This document shows positions 1 through 10,145 of a stretch of DNA of 64,000 nt, in pieces (position 1 is the stretch's first letter; each line of letters begins with the position of its first letter). Below the pieces are notes generated by a model, which was given only the letters and a program-made list of their open reading frames with translations, did not search any database and had not been told where the DNA came from. Source of the DNA: Hymenopus coronatus (taxonomy: Eukaryota > Arthropoda > Insecta > Mantodea > Hymenopodidae); NCBI GenBank assembly GCA_030762935.1, contig CM060895.1, forward strand, positions 77,580,001 to 77,644,000. The letters are read 5' to 3'. The translations under genes and the position numbers were made by a program.

Positions 1-1182
1 CTTCCCGCCGCCGGCTTTCTTCTTCTTCTTACTTTTCCAGACAAAGGATTGTTTTTCTGATTCCAACACGCTGTATAATTGACCGCATGGTTGAATATAA
101 AAGAGTCAAGCTGGAAATATTTTGCTATTTTGAGCTACTTCAGATCTTATCATTTTCCTTACAATTATCTAATACTCAAAGGAAAGGCCCAGTAAGTTAC
201 ATTAATATGTTCTGCCTTCTATAATTTATTAGTTAATATACAAACTATTCTCAGGAAGCTTGTTTTTCCATCAAGTTCATTTTCATTGAAAAAAAAAAAG
301 TTGGGAAATAGTTGAGGCGTGTCTTTTAGGGTAACAAGCCATAAAGTATTTGCTTTATTGACAGCACTTATTTGTGCATGAAAGAGCATTCCTATACATA
401 TTTCGAGACAGTTGTCACCATTGTTCAGGTATTTAGCATACCCTCTTCAAAAAAAAACTGCTGCCAGTGAAGACAACCACAGCTGAATAACGTGTTCTGT
501 GGAAACATGTCATAAAGCAGTCTTATTGTGAACCTTCTGTTTTCTGAATTGCTCATTACCGTGTTCAACCAAACACTCAGTGACAACAGAAGGCCGCCCA
601 TTATGTACTTCGTCAGAAATATTGGATCGCCCATCATAGAATTGCTATTCATCTGTCATTACATTTCCACCATAGATCTCTACTAGTTGACAGTGAATTT
701 AGCTGGCTTGACAATCCTTGAGTTCAAAAACGTATTCTGGAATGTACTTCACAGTCGACGGGATTAGAAATTATCTTAAACATTTTAAGTATCACTAAAA
801 CTGTAAAAAAACACGATCCGGCTATAATGGCGTCAGTGGACAGATAATGAACCAGAGAGACGAGTGCGCACACGTGGTATGCGACACGAGCGGTACGGTG
901 GCGGTAAAACGAAATGTTACTTACTTACCGGGCACGGCTCGTACGTTACACATTCCATTATAGATACAAAGGGATTAGCAATATTCAAATGCTTAAGAAC
1001 TGGAAGTGATATAGTGGCCATAAAAATCCATAGTGTTCCATGGAATCTAGAAACAAAATATTGATAGGCTATAAAAGAATGTCAAATTATTGAAAATATC
1101 GAACCACTAATATTGGATACTAAAAATGGTTTTTGACGAAGAAATTGATATAATAAATTATCTTTTTAATCAGATCTACATA
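1..1182. other. Unassigned AT-rich DNA
   Basis: No gene, RNA or repeat that I can name. There is a short A run near 288-300 and only short chance reading frames with no recognisable domain. The first family H copy begins at about 1183. Confidence 0.5.
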
Positions 1183-1994
1183 TTTATTTTCTCTACGGAT
1201 TAATATGTATATTTCACCGGAAATACATGTTTTAAGGCCAAAAAGAAACCTTTTTGAAATGTGTGTTTGTGTAAGAATGTATGTTTGTGTGTGGGTGTGT
1301 GTGTTTATGTGTATCTGTGTATTTATGTGTATGTGGGCAAAATATCTCAAAACGAAAAGAACCTAAAGAAAGTTGGTATTTAAGTTTAGTATCATTGAAG
1401 AAAATTCCCCATCATAACATTCCCTTTATCGTAAAGAAAAGCTTGAAAATGTTGCTTTTCTCAAAAATGGCTATTATGATTTTGATTAAAATGCCGAATG
1501 TTAAAGATATTTACACGAAAAATAAAACGCATATCTTAAATTTCCTGGGTATAGCCTCCAAAGAGCTAATCATTCTAAATGATTTTTCTCATAACTGGTA
1601 AACCGTAAGAGATAAACAAAAGATAAACAAATATTACTACACAATATATGTAAATCGTGTTAAAACGTACAATTTCACATTTTTTGGAATTCAGAATTTC
1701 CTTGCTAGTGGTATCAATTTAAAATACCAAATTTGTTTCTCAAACGGAATTTCTCATTCTTTTTTCTTTTGTTTTACTCCTGGCTTTGTAAAGAGAATCG
1801 AATGTCTATCACATAGCAAGCAGCTTTTAAAATATCGATTATCAACCTTTTATTCCTCTATTTGTCTTCTATGTATATAGAACTAAGTAATAAGACCAAT
1901 TCGCCACTGTTTATCTTGATTAGCATGAAAAGGATTGGAGAATAAACTTATTACAGAATAGATAGAGAAAGGCATATGAATGGAAAACATTTAA
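1183..1994 (-). mobile_element. Family H (HINE-like) copy, near full length
   Basis: Non-autonomous element read with its B end on the left. Order on the + strand: weakened hairpin border (TTTTCTCTACGG), 'accggaaatacatgtttt' block, TG microsatellite (1261-1335), 'ctcaaaacgaaaag' block, 'gattttgattaaaat' block, 'ggtaaaccgtaagagat' block, and A end (agatagagaaaggcatatgaatgg). The central hairpin palindrome is lost. No coding capacity is visible; a chance frame spans the microsatellite. The family call rests on collinearity with the better copies at 27282-28120 and 62439-63324. Confidence 0.75.
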
Positions 1995-2109
1995 TTTGTA
2001 TATAGCAAATTTCCATCTATCCTAAGCATTTACTAGTTCATGAACAATTACTTCTACTCTTACAAGTTTAGGTAGATAAAATTCCTTCGTAATGAAGAGA
2101 ATTTTGCAG

Positions 2110-2262
2110 TCTGTTCCCTAAAATTTAAGACACTAATTGTCATTTAAATATCCTTACATTTGATATTTTAAATCAAAATCGTTTGCGTCATTTTAAGGAG
2201 AATCAAAAATTTAAAATATGTTGCATTTTCCATGTACAAGATAATTTGGGGGGTATACATTT
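2110..2262 (+). mobile_element. Family H internal fragment
   Basis: Contains the 'ttttaaatcaaaatcg' and 'ttccatgtacaagataatttgggg' blocks in forward order, without either terminus. It abuts a reverse-oriented copy at about 2270. Confidence 0.5.
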
Positions 2263-2269
2263 TTTTAAA

Positions 2270-2913
2270 TTTGTACATGTCACATATATTAGAGATATTT
2301 ACATAACAAATAAAATAAGTACGAAGAATTCTGGATGACTTTTTCATAAGTAAGAAATAGACATAAAATTACTACACAATGTATGTCACATACATTTTTT
2401 CGTGGATTTAATTATTTCCGAGGTATTCCTTGTTATTCGTTTCAGTTTTAAACTACTTGAGTTTTTCTCATACGGGAATTGTTCAACCCCAGGCCATGCA
2501 AATAGAACGAATTTCAATTGCATAGCAACCAACTTTTAAAAGGTTTGACTATCAATTTAGCCTATTGTACTCCCTTATTTCCCTTCTACTTACAAGGAAG
2601 CAGGTAATAACACCATTTCTGTTTATATTTATCTTTATTACCATGAAACATACGGAACAGTAAGCTTTTTGAAGTGTTATAATAAAAGCCAATAACTTGA
2701 ACATCTATTATTGACGCTTGCTCCACTGATTTTGATGACGTCTGCAAACCTTCTAGAGGTTGACAATGAAGATTATCGAAACGCGTCCAGGCCACCATCA
2801 TCAAAAACAGTGGAGCAACTGTCAGAAATAGATGCTCAAGTTTGTACAATACGCTTTTTAACAATAACTAGTTACACAGATGTAGAGAAGGCCATGTGAA
2901 CAGAATACATCAG
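2270..2913 (-). mobile_element. Family H copy, B end missing, interrupted
   Basis: Collinear from the 'agagatatttacataacaaataaaat' block to the A end at about 2880-2913. Around 2672-2850 an unrelated segment of about 180 bp replaces or splits the expected 'gctttttaacaataa' stretch. That motif is seen on both sides of the segment (about 2666 and 2850), so it may be an inserted piece. A second degenerate A-end sequence follows at about 2930-2970. Confidence 0.6.
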
Positions 2914-2970
2914 AGTTTTTAAAAATGATTTATTGCAGAATAGGTAGAGAAATCATGTGAATTGAAGACA

Positions 2971-4289
2971 TTATATTTAGGTTTTTGCACCAATCTGTAC
3001 TCTGTTTATTAGCTTCACCAATTCATCTTATTTTTTTACTCTTTTGAAAAACATTTTTGAGGTATATGCCTTTTGCCAGAACACCATTACTTTGATTTCT
3101 AATTTGCATTATTTGAAAGTTGGAATTAAATCAAGTAATCAAGAATATTAATATTTTATAGCCGCATAATTTATATTAAAAACTAAGATAACTTTTGGTA
3201 AATGAACTATATATATATTGTTTAAATATTCTGTGTTCTGTTTAATAAAATAAAAAAACAATCGTTATTTTTCCCTTTTCCTGAAAAATGTTATTTGTGT
3301 GATATGATCTTTTGCTAGAACACTATCGATAAGTTCCGAAGTAGCGTAAGCTCCTAAACATACTTTGATGGAAAGGTGAGAGCAAATATGTGTTTAATAT
3401 TGTTAATTCAGCCAAAGAGTATAAAACTTAATCATATGGGTAAGGCTAATGAAAGGGTTATTATTATATGACTGGTTTTGGTAAAAATATTTGGAAATGG
3501 ACCTATGAAATTATTATATAAAATAATAGAGAAATACAAATGAAAATAAATGTGATATTTAAAGTGTATTGCAGTAGAATGGTTTATCAGGAACGACTTT
3601 TCCAAAAATAAGAAAGACAGTAAACAGGTCTTCTATATGACGGATTCACAATTAAGAAATATAATGTACGCAGCTCGTTTAGGAATTCTTTTGAAGTGTT
3701 CTGCTAAATTGAAGACGCGAGATACAGTTACATTAAGAGGGACATAAACGCGACTTACTTCACGCTTTGTGTTCAAGGCATCAACGTCAGAGACAAAGCC
3801 GGAAAAAACTTGGGTAGTCGTCATCGCCGAGGAAAGCTGTTTTTCAAAATGAATTGCAGCAGAGGAAGGGAAAGAAAGGCTCTGGATTTGAAGGGGAAGG
3901 AGACAAGAGAAAAATCCATTTCAAAGCCTCCTCAGTTTGTTTACGAGTCTCCAAAATTGCATAGTCTGATTAAAATTCCCCCTCCTCCCCGTACGCCAGG
4001 TCTCAATTCCAGGAGAAGGGTATTTTACATGTGTGAGACGGAGTCTTGCCTAAGGGATCTAGAAGATCTTAAAAACTAAAATATGCAGAGTTCTGATGAT
4101 GATTACTCTGATCGTCTCAGTCAACTGCTGTAGTAATGTCTAAAAACTGATCATCATCATCGACTACTCTTTAGTTTGGGTCCAATTGGCCCATTTCGGT
4201 TCCGAACTAATTATCAAACTGGTTGCTATATGATTTTTCCAGTCATCTTTTACTCCTTTTTCCTATTCTTGGATTGTAATGGAACTAGC
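2971..4289. other. Unassigned DNA
   Basis: AT-rich, with no supported gene. One open frame at 3810-4079 (+) has no recognised domain and is probably chance. Confidence 0.45.
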
Positions 4290-4600
4290 ACGCTTAAAAA
4301 TAGTAAAGTCAAAATAACAATGACACAGATACTATTCTTTGATTGCAAATAATTCATTCGTCGTTTTGATGCATAGACAGTTTACAACTGCACGACTTCT
4401 ATGGCTCGCGCACCATGTATGGTAATGCTCCAGTCACCCACAACTCAGTGCAATTTGCATTACTGCAGAACCAAACCTGCACTGCAATCCTTCCTCCTTT
4501 TATAACCAGAAAATAACGTCACAGATCTTCCCAGAATCTTCTAGAATCCGAAACTTGAGAAACATCTTGAATATCGAGAAGAATCATGGTGTCTCTATGC
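4290..4600 (-). promoter_or_regulatory. Heat-shock-promoter-like dispersed segment, copy 1
   Basis: On the minus strand the order is: heat-shock element, TGACGTT motif, TATA box, then about 200 bp of leader-like sequence. The HSE has GAA at 4534-4536, TTC at 4539-4541 and GAA at 4544-4546 in the GAAnnTTCnnGAA spacing, with further units at 4528-4530 and 4550-4552. The TATA-like box GGTTATAAAA is the complement of 4497-4506. The whole stretch aligns by eye, in opposite orientation, with 20580-20980, including downstream leader motifs such as ACTCAGTGCAAT against ACTCTGTACAAT. I find no coding sequence downstream. It could be a dispersed Hsp promoter or part of a mobile element with a heat-inducible promoter. 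Confidence 0.55.
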
Positions 4601-4639
4601 GATGACTCACATACGAAAGCGAATCTGAGCAGCCTAGTC

Positions 4640-5065
4640 AGATAGGGATGGCAATGTCACAATAAGTAAAAGAAATCCTAAGATGAATATAAATAAGGAT
4701 CGTAGTCGGCTTACCCTCACGGTATCTAGGACTGATACCAACCTAGGAGTTACAAGTAGAAGCCTAGCGATCAGAAGCCTGTAGGAGAGCCAACGACACT
4801 TAACTATAGAATGGAGAACCTGGAAAGAGCTGTCGGCCCTTAGCCAGGCATGAGCGTGTGGAAGTGGAAGATATGAAATGCAGGCGAAATGATTGATAGG
4901 AAAGGTGATGATGGAGCAATTGGTGGAAAGAGTGGCTGGGGAAACTGAAGGACCCGGAGAAAACGGCCCAGACGCCGTTTCGTCCACCGCAATTCCCACA
5001 TGCGAGCACTTGGAATCGAACTCAGACCGCCTATGTGAGAATCGAGGGATGTAACCACTCGGCAC
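4640..5065 (-). mobile_element. tRNA-derived SINE, family A, full-length-like
   Basis: Read on the minus strand from about 5065, it starts with a tRNA-like head: an A-box-like 'gccgagtggttac' and a B-box-like 'gagttcgattccaag'. A body containing 'ttttctccgggtcc' and 'caaccaattgctcc'-type blocks follows, and the end is near 'gagggtaagccgactacg'. The same body is found at 58665-59000, 48978-49265 and 53239-53373. Open frames here are incidental. Confidence 0.75.
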
Positions 5066-5414
5066 GTTAAAAAATAAGGATCGAAAGGAATAATTGTCTA
5101 AAATTTCTTTCTGTTTCTTTAAGATTCTTTCATTTACATTAAAAATATTAATTCGTAGCCGTAAACTTCATTAGAAGTTTTGTCAATAAGTTTCTTTCTG
5201 ACAACTGAACGTAAAAATTTAATTTCGTTCAGCTATGCTTTCTTTTAATTTATTTGTAAAGGTCCAACGCTCTGTTCCACAAAGTTTTAGTTTAACTGCC
5301 AATATTTTGTTTGAATTCTAGCAATCCTCCTTTCTGGTTTTATAAAGAAGAGTTGTTTTACAGTAAACATCAATTTTTACAGAAAAATTAAGTGATTTTT
5401 ACTTTTTATATACT

Positions 5415-5640
5415 TATATATAATAAGCAGAGGCTGGTACATTCCAGAGTGTGCTCCACACTGCTGCCACCATGTGCGTCAGACACCAGGAGGATAGGAT
5501 GATATGAGAGCATTTTCGACGGGCAACCAAAAACTAAGTTGGGGAAAGAGCGACCGTGGAAGGTCCCTAACATAGTCCAAACAGTTCTTCATCTCGAAGG
5601 TGATGAAGAGCTAAAAGTTTTTTAAAAACTAAGCTTTGTA
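5415..5640 (-). mobile_element. SINE family C, fragment
   Basis: Shares the blocks 'tgcgtcag', 'caggaggataggatgat', 'ccgtggaaggtccctaaca' and 'cttcatctcgaag' with 57330-57795 and 39620-39985. Only the distal part of the element is present; the tRNA-like head is absent. Confidence 0.6.
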
Positions 5641-5649
5641 CTTAATGCA

Positions 5650-5850
5650 ACGCGAAGATTTGTATGAAAATCATGTACCCAATCTGCGCTCTGCATGTAC
5701 ATTTTTCAAAAGTTTCAGTTTACTCAAAAATTGTTCTAATGATTTTGAATAAAATATATGTGAAAAATGTTTTCATGCAAACTGACATACGTTACTTGCA
5801 TTGCAATTCTGAAGCTCTCATCATTCTGAATCACATTAGCATAACTGGTA
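5650..5850 (-). mobile_element. Degenerate family H fragment
   Basis: Weak collinearity with the inner part of the family: 'aatgattttgaataaaat', then 'cattctgaatcacattagcataactggtaaa'. Neither terminus is visible. Confidence 0.4.
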
Positions 5851-5889
5851 AATGGCTGTGCCTCCATGGAGTTGCAACTCTATTCTAAT

Positions 5890-6990
5890 ATGACAAAATT
5901 GTGAATCCTGTATAACTTAACTGTTATAATGGCGATGACGTTGAATCTTTGAGGTATACCACATTATATGCACATAGCTTGTGACTAACATATTAAGCTT
6001 CCCTACACCACAAGACAGGAGAGATATAGCTTTTTTTTACTCACTTGCTCGTTTACGCAATTACTTACCAGTATCTTAAACGTCCGGCGTCATTTTAGCG
6101 TCTCGATGCACCAGTCAGCCTCCATCCGCCCTCCATTCTTCGTCCTCCTTCCTCTTCCTTCGCAGCATCTAAATCACGTCATCCTTCCTGCCTAAGCCAT
6201 ATTTTCCCCGTAGCACCTACATAATTTAATCCATTCTGAATATACCACTCCTTCCGACATCTGCTGATGCAATATACCTTGCTTAAATCCAGGTTAAAGT
6301 GACATCATATATCCGTTAATGCTGTGGTTTAACACATTGAAGTTTCTTTAGTTGATGGGCCAAGAAATAAGGGTTTTTACGCCTACTTTGAGTTATAATT
6401 TACAGTACATCAATCAAATCTGCCAAAAAGTATTTGGACAATCTAAAAGTATGGTATTCAAGGATTTCTGAACAAGTAAGAAGTATAAATATTTTATTTT
6501 AAATTTACAACAAATATCAAATATGACTTTGAAAAAATCTCCGTAAAGTAGCTTACACTCCATTTGTTGAAAGTTCAATAAACTCTCCTTCAGAATCGGT
6601 TTTTTCCAGAGCTTCATTTGTATACTGAAATTCAGCTTCAGCTCACAGAAATCGAGGGGAATACAGCATTTTGACATTTAAAAACAAAATCATAAGAAAC
6701 AGAGCACCACCTTCAAGGAAAATAGCGGGATTACCTGCAAGTAACCAATTTTACTAACTCTCCTAAATTTCCTAATAGTTGAGTAAAGCAAGGACAGATG
6801 GCAGCACACAAATCAGACAGCTAAACGATAACTGATGTATGTTCTTTGCCGTATAGCCCAAGACCGAGTTAAGGTCGTGGAATTGCATTAAAAGTGTTAG
6901 AAATACCTGCCCGAGCTATTCTAGGGCATGGGCCACAGTAAACATTTCCCAAGACCCGAGTATCGGGTCTGGGCTTCAATGTATTAATGT
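5890..6990. other. Unassigned DNA
   Basis: No gene or repeat recognised. A pyrimidine-rich stretch lies at about 6118-6200. A minus-strand open frame at 6414-6677 has no recognisable domain. Confidence 0.45.
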
Positions 6991-8137
6991 ACCTTTCTCT
7001 ACTATGTATCGTAATTTGGGGAAGTATTGTATTTTATCCAAAATTCCATTTCGAAAATGTATTGGAAATATGTTTTCAAGTACATTAACGCCAGAAAAAA
7101 CATCCTTGTGTGTGTTTGTTTGTTTGTTCATGTGTGCGCGTGTGTGTATCTATGACAGCATAGCTCCAAATCAAAAAGGCAGTCAAAATCCATAGTTGAA
7201 AATTAAAGGGATGCGACACACAGATTTTCAAGAAAATCTCCACACACCAAATTGCTCTTTACATGGATTTTTTTAAATATTTGTTTTTCTCATAAATGAC
7301 CTTAACGATTTTGATTAATATACCATATATTAAAGATATTTTCATCGCAAATAAAATTAATATCCTGAATTTTATAGAAATAGCCTCTGAAGACCTTTTA
7401 TTCTGAATGAATTTTACTATAGTTTGCGTTACTTTTATATAAACTTACTATACAAAAATGTAGAGATTTCCTCCATGGTCGAGTGGTCAGCGAGCTGGCT
7501 TCTCACCCGGAAGTCCCGGATTCTATATCCGGCTGGGGCGGGGAGTTTTTTTTAACTAGAATTATTCCCTATTCCCCACAGAGTCTGGAAGTATGCATGT
7601 GAGTGAATGTATGTGTGTGTGTGTGTGTTTGAGGAAAACACTATTTAAACCCAACGTAAATAACCTACAGACAACGGCTATTTCTAATACAAAGCCCCGA
7701 TATGCCCTAAGATGTTAAAAGGGGTCTATATATAAATGAAATAATTTAAAAAAGATATAGTTATCTAATAAATACCTAATTTATTTAAGTCATACCTATT
7801 TTTTGTATGGTTAACCATTTGGGAGATATTCCTTGTTATTGGTTTCAGTTTTAAACTGTGTAACTTTTAGCTATCACCCTTCGCTTAATCTTTCTTGTTT
7901 TACTGTTGGTCATGCAAAGCGAATCGAACATTCAGACCAGCTTTTAAAAGATTTGACTATCGCTTTACCCTAGTGTAGTCCCTTATTCCCCTTCTGCTTT
8001 AAGGGAAGCAAGTAATAAGGCCATTTATCCTAGTGTTTATCTCGATGAGCATGACTTAAATAAAAAACAATATTTTGTAAGAATGGTTTGTATGTGGAGC
8101 AGATAGAGAAAGTCATGTGAATGGAACACATTAGAAT
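6991..8137 (-). mobile_element. Family H copy split by a SINE
   Basis: The B end is at 6991 (CTTTCTCTACTATG). The TG microsatellite lies near 7107-7147 and the 'gcgacacacagattttcaagaaaatc' block near 7211. The copy is then broken at about 7462 by a tRNA-headed SINE and resumes at about 7770 ('ttatttaagtcatacctattttt'). It ends with the A-end border 'gatagagaaagtcatgtgaatggaacacatt'-like sequence to 8137. The insertion makes the SINE younger than this copy. Confidence 0.8.
7463..7760 (+). mobile_element. tRNA-derived SINE inserted in family H
   Basis: The head resembles a class II (Ser/Leu-like) tRNA: A-box-like 'tggtcgagtggtca' at about 7473 and B-box-like 'ggattctatatcc' at about 7518. The non-tRNA body includes a TG microsatellite (7611-7630) and a 3' part ending near 'gggtctatatataaatgaaat'. 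It is not a functional tRNA gene: the acceptor stem does not close, and the body follows directly. The target duplication is not clear. Confidence 0.65.
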
Positions 8138-8579
8138 TTTGTTGGTAATAGGTCCTCCGTTCTCTTATACTTTCTGCGACCCCAAGCACTAAATTTAGCA
8201 GTTTAGGTTTTGGAATATTAGCAATTTCGCAATATTCCATTCCATTGAATTGTTTTTGGATGTGTCAGGAAAACTCGTTCTTTAAGGTAACCTCATAACC
8301 AAAAGTCGGTCGGATTTAAATCTGCTGTTCGCAGTAGCCACTTTGTTGGAACTTTAGGAACGGAACATGGGCCTATTCTTAAATTGTTAAGAGTTCTAAA
8401 TTTTCCCGGAACTGAAACTGTTCTTGCTTTCATAATAGCAATGAATCATTTAGTGATAGAACCATAATTTATACCTTATACATTCTTATATCAGAATGAA
8501 TAAAATTACTAAGGTTTTGTTGAACAAAACTTTCCCAAAGTAACGGTGTGCTGAAGAAGAACAGAAACAAAAGAAAAGA

Positions 8580-8800
8580 AAGCGGTTTAACGTTTAATCT
8601 GGCTCTATATATCTTTACAAAAAACTATATCTGTGAATTTTTTCTGAGGTATTCTTTATTATTTATTTTAAAATACCATTTACTGAAACAGGGAGTCTTA
8701 TATCGTTTCTCGCTTCTGTTTCTGTATCCTGTGGAGAACGACGTTTCAAACCATTACATAGCGACCTGTTCTTAAAATACGTTTTAATCTATTTTGTTTT
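8580..8800 (-). mobile_element. Degenerate family H fragment
   Basis: Collinear with the A-proximal half: 'ctgaggtattctttattatttattttaaaatacc', 'ctgtttctgtatcctg', 'cattacatagcgacc'. Both termini are missing. Confidence 0.45.
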
Positions 8801-8942
8801 AAAAATGTCGCGTTAACTGCTTGGTGATATCACAACAAATCTGTTTGGCAATATACTTAGTTGACGGTATGTGGAGGACATGACTCCGTTCCATAACACT
8901 TTCGCTTTGTTCCAAGAGATGACGATATTGTGCCTGTTTTCA

Positions 8943-8955
8943 CCCCCCCCCCCCC
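8943..8955. repeat. Poly-C tract
   Basis: Thirteen consecutive C bases in an AT-rich background. Confidence 0.9.
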
Positions 8956-9639
8956 GTGGAATACAGCTAGTCCTATAGGTCACATTCCTTTATACTATGT
9001 TATTTTGTTCAGTGATGATTAGATGCATATATTGTCACCCAGTCTTGCTGCTTCAGCTTTCTGTAGATAGATGGCAGCGCAATTTCTACTACTATCTTTT
9101 TCAGGATGTACTACTGTTTTAGACTGAAGGAGAAACTATATCCAATTCGGTATTTGTCCTGACGACTGAGGGAAACCTCGGAAAAAATTCAGTCAGATTG
9201 GTCAGATTATCATTACAGTTTTTGACTATGGCATGAAATCTAATATATTCCCCTAATCTTATTTTACGTCTCGTACAAAGAAATATGCAAGAAGATAGTT
9301 TTTAAAATTATTTATCTCGATTAATATACAGTTAATAATAAAGACGTAGAGGAATAAGAGTTTTTAAAATTAGTGTGTGAATAGAAAAAGCCATTTGAAT
9401 ATAGCACTTAGATTATAAACCAAATGAGTTGCAGGGCTTTAAGTTTAACAACTATAAATGGGAGAACAAAATGGAATGAGTACAATGGATTTTAGGTTGC
9501 GTTATTTCTCCCTGATTTAAATGCATATGTTTTATTTGGATATCGTAAGTTCCTAATGACCCATATTCCTATATTCTCATAGTTCTGTGTTTTAATGAAG
9601 GGCTGCAAATCCTTAAATTGAATATTTTGGAAATCACTT

Positions 9640-10145
9640 AAAAGTGTAAAATGATTGCGAAATATCTACTTCTTAGTTTTACTAGACTAGGATAGTCACA
9701 TAGAATATGAACTGCAGTTTCAACTGCGTCATGGCATCTTCTATATCTGAGGTCTGTATCTAGCACCATTTTGTGAAGGTGCCCCTTCAAAAGGCAGTGT
9801 GTTCCGTAAGCAATTCAGCTATTCAGGACAATTGTCTCCTATTTAGATTAAGCAATTACTTTCTTTTGCACCAGCTTAAGACTTTTAAAGTGACTTTTAC
9901 ACTTTTTTATGGAATACAAATACTCCATATGTTTTTTGGAGATCCAGTTCCGATAGGCTACCTTATTGTTCCATAAGAGATACCAATCGCCGCAGGTTCG
10001 CTCATTTCTTTGCCAGGAAGTCTGCTCTATCACTGTCCTGAATACCACTATGTTCTGGGACCCACATCATCTGAATTGCGTTTCGCCAGTGTCATAAGGT
10101 GCTCTAGAATTTCCCAGACCAGAGTAGATTTGACCGCTCCATAGT
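9640..10145 (-). pseudogene. LINE remnant: RNase H end plus Zn-knuckle C-terminus
   Basis: Minus-strand conceptual translation from about 10080 gives MWVPEHSGIQDSDRADFLAK, matching the C-terminal motif of LINE-type RNase H (WVPGHSG...N..AD.LAK). Further left it gives a stretch around GHLHKMVLDTDLRYRRCHDA and then VETAVHILCDYPSL: the C..C...E.T..HIL..C knuckle at the end of I/R1/LOA-like second ORFs. Stops and at least two frameshifts break the frame, so this is an old non-functional copy. The order RNase H then knuckle is the natural one, which supports a single element. The exact clade is not resolved. Confidence 0.7.

Noticed and set aside
1281..1601. 106-residue plus-strand frame
   Set aside because: It lies wholly within a family H copy, starting in its TG microsatellite.
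4634..5065. Minus-strand frame of 143 residues
   Set aside because: It spans SINE family A; the homologous region at 58675-59031 gives a similar frame only because the DNA is the same repeat.
7466..7550. Possible Ser/Leu tRNA gene
   Set aside because: The head of a dispersed SINE; the acceptor arms do not pair.
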